A stretch of DNA of 58,506 nt, taken from contig JAEZPW010000256.1 of NCBI GenBank assembly GCA_023441255.1, forward strand, positions 1 to 58,506, given 5' to 3'. Position numbers and translations under genes: made by a program. Each line of letters begins with the position of its first letter. The stretch's first letter is position 1. The notes beneath the pieces are model-generated. The model saw nothing but the letters and a program-made list of their open reading frames with translations. It did no database searches and was not told the DNA's origin. Of the stretch, positions 25,386 through 33,821 are shown piece by piece. Origin of the DNA: Acidobacteriota bacterium (lineage in GTDB: Bacteria > Acidobacteriota > Terriglobia > Terriglobales > Acidobacteriaceae).

Positions 25386-27242
25386 ATGTCGACCGGGCCT
25401 CAGTTCGACGATTCAAAGGGACTGGCCTCTGAACAGGTGCCGTCAGTACGAAGGTCTGGTGCTGCGCCTCCCCCGGGTGCACGGAAATGGCGACGTACAG
25501 GGGTGGTCGTCATCATTTCCTCAGCGGCGATCGTAATTGTTGCGGTCTTATTTTGGTCACAGCTTTCCCCTCGTCCCCAGCCCAGTCCGCTACGGCTATC
25601 ACTCGGTCTGCCGCAGGGGGTCACGTTACAAAGGAACTGGCACCCGTTCGAACAGATGGCGGTTTCTCCGGACGGCGAAATGTTGGCCTTTTCGGCGACT
25701 GACGCTTCCGGTCAAAGTTCCTTGTGGATCAGGCTTTTACGATCTGCGGAAGCGCGGAAAATGGACCAGACGGAGGGTGCGCTTCTTCCTTTCTGGTCAC
25801 CCGACTCTGAGTTCGTCGGATTCTGGGCGGGCGGCAAACTGAAAAAGATACCGCGAACAGGTGGGCCGCCGCAGGTCATCTGCAGGGTGGCGGAAATCGC
25901 GCAGGGTGCCTGGGGCAAGAACGGAACAATTCTCTTCGCCAAAGCCGTAAACAGCCCGATATTTCGGGTGAACCAGGACGGCGCTACAGTTAGCGCGGCG
26001 ACCTCGCTGCTTCCCGGTCAGGTCAGCCAGATGTGGGTCCAGTTCCTGCCGGACGGCGAACACTTCATTTACCTGGCGCGGACGAGCCTCACAACCGACG
26101 ATCCGGGAGCGAAAGTCTACGCTCAGTCTCTGGATGGCGGGGCGCCCATCGAACTTCTCAGCATTCAGAGCCGAGCGACAGCCGTACCGGGGTACCTGCT
26201 GTTTGTCCAAAGGCAGAATCTGTTTGCACAACGCATGGACTGGAAGCGACTGCGAAAAATCGGCCAACCCGTGCTGCTGGCCCACAATGTGGCTGCGTCT
26301 CCAGCTTACCTTGGCACGTCCGAATTCACAGCCTCGCAAAACGGCGTCCTTATCTACGGCACGGCAGAGGGATCATCTTTCGATCAACTGAAGTGGTATG
26401 CACGAGACGGGGCAATCACTGGCAGTCTTGATCCGGTGATCGACTATCAGCAGTTCACGCTTTCCCCGGATGGAAAGCACTTGGCGCTCAACTCGTTCCA
26501 TCAGCATGCCACCGGCAGCCTGTGGCTCATAGATCTGGCGAGCAATACGACGACTGCCCTGACCAACGATCCGCATGCACAATCAGACCCCGTCTGGTCG
26601 CCCGACTCGCGCTATGTTGCCTTTAACCTTCTTCCGAATGGTGGAACTGACCCGCCGTTCGAGGTACAGAAGATTGAGATTGGAAATCAGCAGCCAGAGC
26701 TGATCTACGCCGACGGCCAACGACACTGGGTGGAAGACTGGTCACCTGACGGCCGCTTCTTGCTGACGCATGACACGAAAACCCTTTCGATGATTCGCCT
26801 GACGGGCAACGGACGACCTGAGGCTCTTTATTCATCAAGTTTCCTGAAGGACGAGTTTCACTTGTCCCCAGATGGGCAACTGATCGCTTATGGCGAGAAC
26901 CGCAGCGGCAAATGGGAGGTTTTCATTGCTTCGTTCCCTTCCTTCCAATACATAAAGCAAATTTCGCTCGATGGTGGCGCGCAGCCGCGATGGCGCGGTG
27001 ACGGCCGGGAACTCTTCTTTATCGACGATCAAGGAAGGATGATGTCCACGACGGTGGAGCGCGGCTCGCCTCCGAAGATAGGCGTCCCAAGAAGGCTGTT
27101 TGATACAGGACTGATTCCAGATCCCACAGTGAATCAGTATGCCGTCACTCGAGATGGTCTCAAGTTCCTGGTGTTGGAGCCACGGAAGGGCTTTTCGGAA
27201 AGTTACTCAGTCATTGTTAACTGGCCGGCGACGCTGAAATGA
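25386..27242 (+). CDS. Membrane-anchored PD40/TolB-like beta-propeller protein (kinase-less Ser/Thr kinase relative)
   Basis: This 618-residue protein has a proline-rich cytoplasmic start (about 1-35), one membrane helix (about 38-58, VVVIISSAAIVIVAVLFWSQ) and an extracytoplasmic region full of PD40/TolB-like repeats (VSPDGEMLAFSATDASG, FWSPDSEFVGFW, VWSPDSRYVAFN and others), forming one or two beta-propellers. Sequence and order match the C-terminal half of PknB-type Ser/Thr kinases of Acidobacteriota, in which a cytoplasmic kinase precedes the helix. Here the kinase domain is absent and the upstream DNA is a gene graveyard, so it may be a 5'-truncated kinase that still opens from an ATG. 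The ribosome site is weak (AGG). Whether it is expressed is unknown. Confidence 0.75.
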   Translation: MSTGPQFDDSKGLASEQVPSVRRSGAAPPPGARKWRRTGVVVIISSAAIVIVAVLFWSQLSPRPQPSPLRLSLGLPQGVTLQRNWHPFEQMAVSPDGEMLAFSATDASGQSSLWIRLLRSAEARKMDQTEGALLPFWSPDSEFVGFWAGGKLKKIPRTGGPPQVICRVAEIAQGAWGKNGTILFAKAVNSPIFRVNQDGATVSAATSLLPGQVSQMWVQFLPDGEHFIYLARTSLTTDDPGAKVYAQSLDGGAPIELLSIQSRATAVPGYLLFVQRQNLFAQRMDWKRLRKIGQPVLLAHNVAASPAYLGTSEFTASQNGVLIYGTAEGSSFDQLKWYARDGAITGSLDPVIDYQQFTLSPDGKHLALNSFHQHATGSLWLIDLASNTTTALTNDPHAQSDPVWSPDSRYVAFNLLPNGGTDPPFEVQKIEIGNQQPELIYADGQRHWVEDWSPDGRFLLTHDTKTLSMIRLTGNGRPEALYSSSFLKDEFHLSPDGQLIAYGENRSGKWEVFIASFPSFQYIKQISLDGGAQPRWRGDGRELFFIDDQGRMMSTTVERGSPPKIGVPRRLFDTGLIPDPTVNQYAVTRDGLKFLVLEPRKGFSESYSVIVNWPATLK

Positions 27243-27284
27243 CATCTCAGAAGTGACGCTGTGCTCACCCGGAGTTCTGGTCGA

Positions 27285-27298
27285 AAACAGCGCTGTTT
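27285..27298. promoter_or_regulatory. Perfect 14-bp palindrome with a repeated half, upstream of the sensor kinase gene
   Basis: AAACAGCGCTGTTT is fully symmetric. The core AACAGCGCT occurs again five bases later at 27304-27312. Such a site and half-site before a regulatory gene suggest an operator, perhaps for autoregulation by the NarL-type partner. Confidence 0.4.
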
Positions 27299-27331
27299 CA
27301 GGCAACAGCGCTAGAATGCTTTCCGACCAAC

Positions 27332-27373
27332 GAGGATGGCCAAATGAGGATGGCCAAATGAGGATGGCCGAAG
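27332..27373 (+). repeat. Three tandem copies of a 14-bp unit containing ribosome site and ATG
   Basis: The unit GAGGATGGCCAAAT is repeated at 27332 and 27346, with a third diverged copy at 27360. Each unit carries GAGG and ends in the first two bases of an ATG, so a copy supplies the ribosome site for the next. Fourteen is not a multiple of three, so gain or loss of a unit changes the frame of any upstream start. Confidence 0.9.
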
Positions 27374-30300
27374 CTCAAACAAGTGGCGCGAGAGCACTTG
27401 TTGCGTTTGGCGCGATTTGCCTGCTTTTCTGGTGTCCACGTATCTTTGCGCTAGATCCGTCGGTGGATGTGAGTCAATACGCGCATACCGCATGGACGTA
27501 CCGCGACGGATTCGTGCAAGGCGCAGTCAACGCGATCACGCAGACGCCTGACGGTTATCTCTGGCTCGCTACGCAGGCCGGCGTCATCCGCTTCGACGGC
27601 GTTCGAGCCGTGCCGTTGCCTGTGCCGCCTGGGCAGCAACTTCCGAGTACCACCATTGGGGCCCTTCTGTCGACTCGGGACGGAACCCTTTGGATCGGTA
27701 CCCTTGACGGGCTGGCGAGTTGGAAGAACGGTCAACTGACCGAGTATCCGGCACTTGCCCGCCACACTATTCTCGCGCTTTTGCAGGATCGAACCGGAAC
27801 CATTTGGGCAGGCGGTACCGGTGGGGCCACGGGGATACTCTGTGCCATTCGCGACGGAAGCACCACGTGCTATGGCGATGACGGGAGTTTCGGCACGATA
27901 GTGGCATCTTTGTATGAGGATAGCGACGGCAGCCTATGGGTAGGAGCGGCGACAGGGCTATGGCGGTGGAGACCTGGTCCTCCAAGCCGCTACCTGACGA
28001 CACCGATCAGTCGCGGCGGCAAGATGGCGCAAGGCGATCATGGATCGGGCCTCATAGTTGCTCTTGGCACGGTGCGTCAAGTTAATGGAACAACAGCAAC
28101 CGATTATCCGCTACATGATGTGCCGTCGCCGCTGACCGCTGCAACTGTGCTTCGCGACCGCAACGGTGGACTATGGATCGGCACAACGTCTCATGGGCTC
28201 GTGCATTCGTACGAGGGTAAAACAAGCATATTTACGCATGAAGATGGCCTGTCGAGCGACCAGGTGTACGGCATTTTCGAGGGGCGTGAAGGATCGATCT
28301 GGGTCGCCACGTCCGAGGGTCTCGACGAATTTCGAGACTTGCCGGTCACCTCGCTTTCAGCGAAGCAAGGACTATCAGGCGCGACTGCCAACTCCGTCTT
28401 GGCGGCACGCGACGGGAGCATCTGGATAGGCACGACGAATGGGCTCTACCGGTGGACAGACGGACACACGACCATCTATCGAAAAGGAACCAATCCTGTT
28501 CTGCCCGACGATGATATCGAATCGCTCTCCGAGGATGAGCGTGGCCGCATTTGGGTTTCAAGTTTCAGCGGGCTCGCAGCGTTCGAGAACGGCAAGTTCA
28601 CGGCGGTTCCGTCGGTACCCGCTGGGGCGAAAAACGCCATCGCAGGCGACAATCACGGCGGGCTTTGGCTCAGTCTCTTCGGCACCGGCAAGAATTACGG
28701 TCTGGCGCATTTAGTCAATGGCGAAATCACTGAGCGGGTGCATTGGCGACAGCTGGGTGGGGGTCCCGGGACGGGGCTTGTACCCGATCCGGACGGCGGC
28801 ATTTGGACGGGGCTGTTGAGCGGCGGAATGGCGTATTTTCGGGCGGGAGAGATACGCAACTTGCCCTTGAGTGACGACCCGGCAGCCCCCCGCAGGGTGT
28901 TGGACGTTTCGAGCGCTCGCGACGGATCCATATGGGCCGCAACCGAAAATGGTCTTGCGCGGATACAAAACGGGCGCGTGACAACGCTGACGACCGCGAA
29001 CGGTTTGCCATGCAAGACCGTTCACTGGGTCATTGAAGACGACCAGTCTTCTTACTGGCTGTATACACAGTGTGGACTCCTGCGAGTCGGGCGAACCGAC
29101 ATGGAGGCCTGGATCGTCGATCCACAGCGAACGATCCACGTGACTACGTTCGATGCCGACGATGGAGTGCGGCTGGTTCCGATCCTCAAAGGTGCCCGGC
29201 CCGCGGTCACCAAGTCTGCCGATGGCAGAATCTGGTTCGTCAATGGCGATACGGTGAGCTTCTTCACTCCTTCGCATGCCAGCCTTAACACGCTGCCCCC
29301 GCCAGTCCACATCGAACAGATCACGGCAAATGGCAAGGCGTATGACCTGACGAATGGCTTGCGACTGCCGGCGGGTGTGCACGACGTTTTGTTCGACTTC
29401 ACAGCTCTGAGCCTGATGGTGCCGGGCAAGGTGCGCTTCCGCGTCATGCTGGAGGGCCAGGATAAGGGCTGGCGGGAACTGGTAAATCAGCGGCAAGTCC
29501 ATTACACCAATCTGGCGCCGCAGGCGTACCGTTTTCGCGTCCTCGCGTGCAACAACAGTGATGTGTGGAACGAGCAGGGCGACGCACTCGATTTCTCCAT
29601 AGCGCCAGCTTATTATCAGACGAATTGGTTCCGCGCACTTTGCGCAGCGGCTTTCCTCGGCTTGCTCTGGTTGGCGTACCAGTTTCGTCTCCGGCAATTG
29701 CGACATCAATTCGATATAACCCTGGAGGCGCGCGTAGCCGAGAGGACTCGCATTGCCCGAGACCTGCACGACACCCTGCTACAGACCTTTCAGGGGGTAT
29801 TGCCCCGTTTTCAAGCTGCTATTTACCAGCTACCGGAGAGTGCGGTCGATGCTCGCAGTACACTGGAAGAAGCTGTCGACCAGGCATCTCAAGCCATCAC
29901 CGAGGGTAGGGATGCTGTGTATGGTTTGCGCATGTCTACGGTGGAGAAAAATGACCTTGCCGTAGCTATTAGAACGATAGGGGAAGAACTTGCAGCAGCA
30001 GAAGACAACAAAACGTCCGCTCCAATTCAGGTCGTGGTGGAAGGTGCTCCGAGAAATCTGAATCCAATACTTCGGGACGAAATCTATCGGGTTGCCGCAG
30101 AGGCGCTGCGCAATTCTTACCGGCATGCGGCAGCGCGGGCGATTGAGGTTGAACTTCATTACGAACGGAAGTATTTCCGGCTGCGCGTTCGGGACGACGG
30201 AAAAGGCATCCGCCCCGATGTGCTTCGCGCGGACGGACGTGAGGGGCACTACGGCTTGCACGGCATGAGGGAACGAGCCACGGTTGCAGGTGGTAAGCTG

Positions 30301-30450
30301 ACCATCTGGAGTGAAGTGGATAGCGGGACCGAGGTCGAGCTAGTCATTCCAGCAGCGAGAGCCTACGAGAGGCCGACGCGCCGCTTCTGGTACTTTGGAA
30401 AGCGCTCCGCGACCGATACCGACGTGAAGGAAACGATCGAGCGTGAGTGA
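27358..30450 (+). CDS. Giant propeller-type sensor histidine kinase (Reg_prop/Y_Y_Y/HisKA_3)
   Basis: A 1030-residue membrane sensor. After a signal segment (about residues 12-33) come many Reg_prop repeats (for example QTPDGYLWLATQAGVIRFDG and RDGSIWIGTTNGLYRW) forming two periplasmic beta-propellers (about 35-680), a Y_Y_Y domain (about 685-765), one membrane helix (about 767-785), a HisKA_3 domain with H804 (RIARDLHDTLLQ) and an ATPase domain (about 900-1010). The plan is that of the extracytoplasmic sensors best known from Bacteroidota polysaccharide utilisation, here in the NarL-type form. ATG 27358 has GAGG nine bases upstream, supplied by the preceding repeat unit; a GTG at 27253 would add 35 residues without a ribosome site. 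The response regulator gene overlaps its end by 8 bp. Confidence 0.92.
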   Translation: MRMAEAQTSGARALVAFGAICLLFWCPRIFALDPSVDVSQYAHTAWTYRDGFVQGAVNAITQTPDGYLWLATQAGVIRFDGVRAVPLPVPPGQQLPSTTIGALLSTRDGTLWIGTLDGLASWKNGQLTEYPALARHTILALLQDRTGTIWAGGTGGATGILCAIRDGSTTCYGDDGSFGTIVASLYEDSDGSLWVGAATGLWRWRPGPPSRYLTTPISRGGKMAQGDHGSGLIVALGTVRQVNGTTATDYPLHDVPSPLTAATVLRDRNGGLWIGTTSHGLVHSYEGKTSIFTHEDGLSSDQVYGIFEGREGSIWVATSEGLDEFRDLPVTSLSAKQGLSGATANSVLAARDGSIWIGTTNGLYRWTDGHTTIYRKGTNPVLPDDDIESLSEDERGRIWVSSFSGLAAFENGKFTAVPSVPAGAKNAIAGDNHGGLWLSLFGTGKNYGLAHLVNGEITERVHWRQLGGGPGTGLVPDPDGGIWTGLLSGGMAYFRAGEIRNLPLSDDPAAPRRVLDVSSARDGSIWAATENGLARIQNGRVTTLTTANGLPCKTVHWVIEDDQSSYWLYTQCGLLRVGRTDMEAWIVDPQRTIHVTTFDADDGVRLVPILKGARPAVTKSADGRIWFVNGDTVSFFTPSHASLNTLPPPVHIEQITANGKAYDLTNGLRLPAGVHDVLFDFTALSLMVPGKVRFRVMLEGQDKGWRELVNQRQVHYTNLAPQAYRFRVLACNNSDVWNEQGDALDFSIAPAYYQTNWFRALCAAAFLGLLWLAYQFRLRQLRHQFDITLEARVAERTRIARDLHDTLLQTFQGVLPRFQAAIYQLPESAVDARSTLEEAVDQASQAITEGRDAVYGLRMSTVEKNDLAVAIRTIGEELAAAEDNKTSAPIQVVVEGAPRNLNPILRDEIYRVAAEALRNSYRHAAARAIEVELHYERKYFRLRVRDDGKGIRPDVLRADGREGHYGLHGMRERATVAGGKLTIWSEVDSGTEVELVIPAARAYERPTRRFWYFGKRSATDTDVKETIERE

Positions 30451-31075
30451 CGGGGCAGCTCAAATCCGGATCCTTGCGGTTGACGATCATGCCGTCATAA
30501 GGCAGGGCATCGCCGTACTGGTTGGGACTCAGCCGGACATGATTTTAGTGGCTGAAGCCCCAAACGGCCGCGAGGCTATTCAACAGTTTCGTACACATCG
30601 CCCAGACATCACGCTGATGGATCTGGTAATGCCGGAGATGAACGGCATCGACGCGATCGTCGCGATCCGCGGAGAATTTCCCGATGCCAAGGTCATCGTG
30701 CTGACGACCTACAAGGGCGACGCTCAGATTCTTCGCGCACTAAGAGCGGGAGCACAAGGCTACCTGTTGAAAAATACGTTTCACAAGGAACTTCTGGAGA
30801 CCATCCGAGCGGTTCATGCAGGTAGAAAGGCGCTCTCCCCCGAAGCCTCGTACGAACTCGCTGAGCATGCGACTGACGATGCGCTGACGCCCGCAGAAGT
30901 CGCTGTTCTGCGCCTGATCGCTGCCGGTAATGCGAACAAGCAAATCGCGGATCAGCTCTCAATCACCGAAGAAACCGTGAAGAGTCGAGTCAAGTCCATC
31001 CTTTCCAAGTTGGGCGCTAACGATCGAACGCACGCTGCGATGATTGGCCTGAAGAGAGGGATCATCGAGTTGTAG
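30443..31075 (+). CDS. NarL/LuxR-type response regulator
   Basis: A 210-residue regulator: receiver domain (about 6-125) with the acidic pair VDDH, phosphoacceptor D60 (LMDLVMPEMNG) and the conserved KN pair near 106 (YLLKNTF), then a LuxR helix-turn-helix (about 148-205; LTPAEVAVLRLIAAGNANKQ, TEETVKSRVKSILSKL). GTG 30443 overlaps the kinase stop, so the two are translationally coupled and form one two-component system. A 12-bp hairpin closes the pair. Target genes are not evident; the palindrome at 27285-27298 is a candidate site. Confidence 0.94.
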   Translation: MSDGAAQIRILAVDDHAVIRQGIAVLVGTQPDMILVAEAPNGREAIQQFRTHRPDITLMDLVMPEMNGIDAIVAIRGEFPDAKVIVLTTYKGDAQILRALRAGAQGYLLKNTFHKELLETIRAVHAGRKALSPEASYELAEHATDDALTPAEVAVLRLIAAGNANKQIADQLSITEETVKSRVKSILSKLGANDRTHAAMIGLKRGIIEL

Positions 31076-31108
31076 GCTCAACGGCGCCTCCTCGCCATAA
31101 ACGTCGCA

Positions 31109-31142
31109 CCCCAAAAGAGTGTCCGTGACGACTCTTTTGGGG
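31109..31142 (+). terminator. Hairpin after the two-component system
   Basis: Perfect 12-base stem CCCCAAAAGAGT (31109-31120) and ACTCTTTTGGGG (31131-31142) with a ten-base loop. The following run is only GTTT, so termination may be partial. Confidence 0.5.
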
Positions 31143-31196
31143 GTTTCGATACACCCCCGAATTGACGGAAGCTACTGAGTGCACGAAGGAGTGCAT

Positions 31197-31592
31197 TTGC
31201 GGCGTCTTTATTCCACATTCGCTGGCGGTTGGCCGGGCACGGGCCTGCTTCTGATGCGGCTGGTTTTCGGTTCAGCACTGGTTGTGCGTGCCAACTCTAC
31301 GCTTTGGGGCGACACCCGGACCAATGTGGTGGTAACGTCTGCGTTTCTGGCCGGTTGCGGGATTCTTCTCATCCCCGGGCTCTGGACGCCGATTGCGGGA
31401 ACATTGGTAGCTCTGCTGGAAACCTGGCAGGTCCTGAAGCTGCCAGGAGACCCGTTCATTCCTCTTCTACTTGGAACCGTCGGTGGCGCTCTCGCGATGT
31501 TGGGACCGGGTCTGTGGTCGGTGGATGCCCGCCTTTTCGGATGGAAGCGCGTCGAAGCTTCACCTCCCCGCAGTAGCTCCAGGTCCGCCTAA
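31197..31592 (+). CDS. DoxX-like small membrane protein
   Basis: A roughly 131-residue membrane protein with four hydrophobic helices. It fits the DoxX/DoxD-like family (GTGLLLMRLVFGSALV, then GILLIPGLWTPIAGTLVALL, then GPGLWSVDARLFGWKRV near the C-terminus). The family includes a subunit of thiosulfate:quinone oxidoreductase, but most members have no known role. TTG 31197 is preferred because AAGGAG lies five bases upstream; GTG starts at 31179 and 31191 fit the ribosome site less well. It follows the two-component system by 121 bp, separated by the hairpin, and starts the plus-strand accessory block. Confidence 0.65.
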   Translation: MRRLYSTFAGGWPGTGLLLMRLVFGSALVVRANSTLWGDTRTNVVVTSAFLAGCGILLIPGLWTPIAGTLVALLETWQVLKLPGDPFIPLLLGTVGGALAMLGPGLWSVDARLFGWKRVEASPPRSSSRSA

Positions 31593-31620
31593 CAGACTCC
31601 GAACGACCCTATTTAATCAA

Positions 31621-31724
31621 CTCAAAAGAAGGTTGGCATTTCCCCCCACGAGTTTGCGATTCGCCCCAACCTGGGGTTTTGGGTGAGAGGACATGAGTGG
31701 GACTATTGCCTCGTGGTTACGAGG
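31621..31724 (+). promoter_or_regulatory. Duplicated conserved element, copy 1 (candidate cis-regulatory RNA or operator)
   Basis: A stretch of about 104 bases that is colinear with 41633-41738. Shared blocks in order: CTCAAAA, AGGT, CATT, a C-rich box, the symmetric CCCCA-N3-TGGGG (31664-31676), TT, exactly 18 bases, then GTGGGA-N-TATTG-N-CTCGT. The end folds as CCTCGT/ACGAGG (31709-31724), and the right arm contains the GAGG ribosome site of the ATG at 31732. Confidence 0.5.
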
Positions 31725-31731
31725 TGTTGTG

Positions 31732-32208
31732 ATGTCAAACCTTCCGACAAATACAGATTCCCCCGCTTACGGTCGCCCGGCTCGCCGTCGCAAAACACGA
31801 AGCAGGCTGCACAATTTCGGCCGTGGCATACGGTGGATCGTCCGTTCGGATGGCGAAGCCTTTGGGAGCCACACGAGCAGTCACGACTCGCTTGCGAGAT
31901 GCGCTGGCTATAAGAACGCGGAACAGGCGTACGCGAACGGTGCACTGAGAGCACATTACGACCCAGCAACGAATGCGATACGCATCGAAAGCGCCAAAGC
32001 TAGCGCAGAAGCGGTTTCCCTCGCCAGGCAGATCATCGAGAGAGTCCCAGCTGCGTTAGCTCACGTAGCTTTCGGAGAGGGAGAAGAGTTCCGGTCGTAC
32101 ATCGGAAGACCCCGGGAAGTCGCTGCTGAGATCTCGAGCGACAAAGTTCCCTACCGGCTCCAAATCCACAATCTACCCTGCCCTGGCGCATACGAAAGCG
32201 CCGCCTAA
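31732..32208 (+). CDS. Small unknown protein downstream of the duplicated element
   Basis: Not recognised. About 158 residues, soluble. The N-terminal 30 residues are basic (YGRPARRRKTRSRLHNFGRG); the rest is a mixed domain with SLARQIIERVPAALAHVAFG as the clearest helix. ATG 31732 has GAGG seven bases upstream, and that GAGG is the right arm of a hairpin, so translation may be controlled by RNA folding. ATG 31693 is also possible (SD GAGAGG), but it lies inside an element that is conserved at 41.7 kb and has an in-frame stop just upstream. Competing frames in this region have no ribosome site. The evidence for coding is moderate. Confidence 0.5.
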   Translation: MSNLPTNTDSPAYGRPARRRKTRSRLHNFGRGIRWIVRSDGEAFGSHTSSHDSLARCAGYKNAEQAYANGALRAHYDPATNAIRIESAKASAEAVSLARQIIERVPAALAHVAFGEGEEFRSYIGRPREVAAEISSDKVPYRLQIHNLPCPGAYESAA

Positions 32209-32300
32209 TGCAGAACTCGCGCCGCACGTTGAGTGGCCTTCCGATGTTGCGGACCTAGACTACCCAACAGCGAAGAGCTCGAGCACTGCGACTGTCTTGT

Positions 32301-32324
32301 TGTGATCTGCTCTAACTGATCACA
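32301..32324. promoter_or_regulatory. Inverted repeat, possible upstream activator site
   Basis: TGTGATC (32301-32307) and GATCACA (32318-32324), perfect seven-base arms with a ten-base spacer, about 270 bp before the sigma-54-like promoter. The spacing does not fit a CRP site. Confidence 0.3.
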
Positions 32325-32591
32325 GGTACAGCGACAAGCACCCGACCAGCCGCCGAACTGTTGTTACGCCAAACAAACCAGCCAAAACAGCAACCGAATC
32401 TCTGCCTACAGTTGCGGGCAACCTCCGTCGACTGCCGCGCTAAACGGCTTAAAACTCTGCACGTCCGTAAAGTGCCACCGGTGCCATCTCCAACGTGACA
32501 TCTCGTGGGCAGTTGCCGAAATGTGGGCACTCGGCGCCCCCCTCGATGCGCTTTAGGTACTGCCATGCAACGACTTGCGAAACTTTCACAA

Positions 32592-32608
32592 TTGGCTAGC
32601 GACATGCT
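32592..32608 (+). promoter_or_regulatory. Sigma-54-type (-24/-12) promoter for the glycosyltransferase block
   Basis: TTGGC (32592-32596) and TGCT (32605-32608), with GG and GC exactly ten bases apart as required. The middle positions are less conserved. It points at the GT2 gene about 100 bp downstream. Two sigma-54 activator genes close the same block. Confidence 0.4.
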
Positions 32609-32706
32609 TTGGAAGCGTAGGAAGCAATGCCCGAGCTAGCGAGGTCATTAGCTAGTCCGTGATTGCGACCAACGATACAAGCAAATAAGAGTGATCGAGA
32701 GCGTGT

Positions 32707-33813
32707 ATGCGAGTTAGTGAAGCTCAAGTGTCCAGCGTCAGCACAAAGGCGCTTATCAGTTATCGCGACCCACGGAGCGGTGCTGGGCCAACCGCAAGCT
32801 CCGAGGGCTGTGGTTCGTCAATCGCCGAGCGTGGCGAACAAATACCTGCGTTGTCCATTGTTGTCCCGCTCTACAACGAGGAAGGGAACGTCAATGAACT
32901 GCATGCCAGGTTGCACGCCGTTCTGGACAAGGTCGGTTGGCCCTACGAACTTGTCTTCGTAGACGACGGAAGCACCGATAGGACGTACAAGCTACTGACC
33001 GAACTTGCTTTCCTTGATCCTTTGCTACTTGTCGTCCGTTTACGGCGCAATTTCGGACAGACTGCAGCCCTGGCGGCGGGCTTTGCACACAGCAGGGGCA
33101 AATACGTCCTCGCCATGGACGGCGATCTCCAACATGATCCCGAAGAGATACCAATGTTTCTGGACAAATTGCTGGAAGGGTATGACATCGTAAGTGGCTG
33201 GCGCTATCGCCGCCTCGATAATCTCTGGGTCCGCAGAATCCCTTCCCGCTGTGCCAATTGGCTTATGGCGAAGCTCAGCGGCGTGAGCATCCACGACTTC
33301 GGGACTACCTTCAAGGCGTACCGTGGTGATCTGCTTCGCCAATTGCCTCTTTACGGAGAGATGCATCGTTTCATTCCAGCCATAGCTTCTGGATATGGCG
33401 CCTCTATTTGCGAAGTCCCCATCCACATCAGCAATCGTACAAGCGGCGTGTCGCACTACAACCTGTCGCGCACGTTCAGAGTGATGTTCGATCTGATCAC
33501 GATATGGTTCCTGCTGCGATACCTGTCCCGGCCGTTGCACTTCTTCGGACGCATTGGACTGTTAAACGCGACTGCGGGAGTGGGCTTAGCATTCTGGCTC
33601 CTGATTGAAAAGCTTTTGTATGGAACCACGGTGGTGCAACAGCACGGGCCACTCATGGCGTTCTCTGCCGTGCTCATAGCCGTCGGGATGCTGATGCTCG
33701 GGTTTGGACTGTTGGGTGAAATGTCCGTTTGGCAGCACTTCGCTGGATCGAGTCGCCCATATTCGATAGCGGAAACAGTAAGCGTTCGTGACTGCGCGTA
33801 CGCAGCTGACTAG
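32707..33813 (+). CDS. Family 2 glycosyltransferase (DPM1/GtrB-like, polyprenyl-phosphate sugar synthase)
   Basis: A 368-residue enzyme with a GT-A domain (about 48-280) and two C-terminal membrane helices (about 280-305 and 320-345). Nucleotide-sugar and metal motifs are clear: LSIVVPLYNEEGNV, VFVDDGSTDRT, LRRNFGQTAALAAGF and the DXD-type MDGDLQHDPEE. Proteins of this build move a sugar from a nucleotide donor to undecaprenyl phosphate on the cytoplasmic face; the product then serves GT-C enzymes outside. The next gene, 8 bp downstream, is such a GT39 enzyme, so the two likely form a donor-maker and transfer pair. ATG 32707 has GAGAG about eight bases upstream. The N-terminal 45 residues lack family similarity. 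Confidence 0.9.
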   Translation: MRVSEAQVSSVSTKALISYRDPRSGAGPTASSEGCGSSIAERGEQIPALSIVVPLYNEEGNVNELHARLHAVLDKVGWPYELVFVDDGSTDRTYKLLTELAFLDPLLLVVRLRRNFGQTAALAAGFAHSRGKYVLAMDGDLQHDPEEIPMFLDKLLEGYDIVSGWRYRRLDNLWVRRIPSRCANWLMAKLSGVSIHDFGTTFKAYRGDLLRQLPLYGEMHRFIPAIASGYGASICEVPIHISNRTSGVSHYNLSRTFRVMFDLITIWFLLRYLSRPLHFFGRIGLLNATAGVGLAFWLLIEKLLYGTTVVQQHGPLMAFSAVLIAVGMLMLGFGLLGEMSVWQHFAGSSRPYSIAETVSVRDCAYAAD

Positions 33814-33821
33814 GTGCATTA

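Larger units (their letters stand above)
32209..32706. other. Long intergenic region upstream of the glycosyltransferase block
   Basis: About 500 bp with no credible gene; the minus-strand frame at 32312-32605 has no ribosome site. It holds an inverted repeat (32301-32324) and a sigma-54-type promoter (32592-32608), the arrangement expected of an activator-dependent promoter region. Confidence 0.5.

Noticed and set aside
28711..29769. Minus-strand open frame of 352 codons inside the sensor kinase
   Set aside because: Shadow of the GC-rich plus-strand gene; the plus frame has complete domain structure.
31636..31658. Possible sigma-54 promoter TTGGCA...TTTGC in copy 1 of the duplicated element
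   Set aside because: GG and GC are much more than ten bases apart.
32301..32324. CRP-type site reading of TGTGATC...GATCACA
   Set aside because: CRP needs a six-base gap between TGTGA and TCACA; here it is 14.
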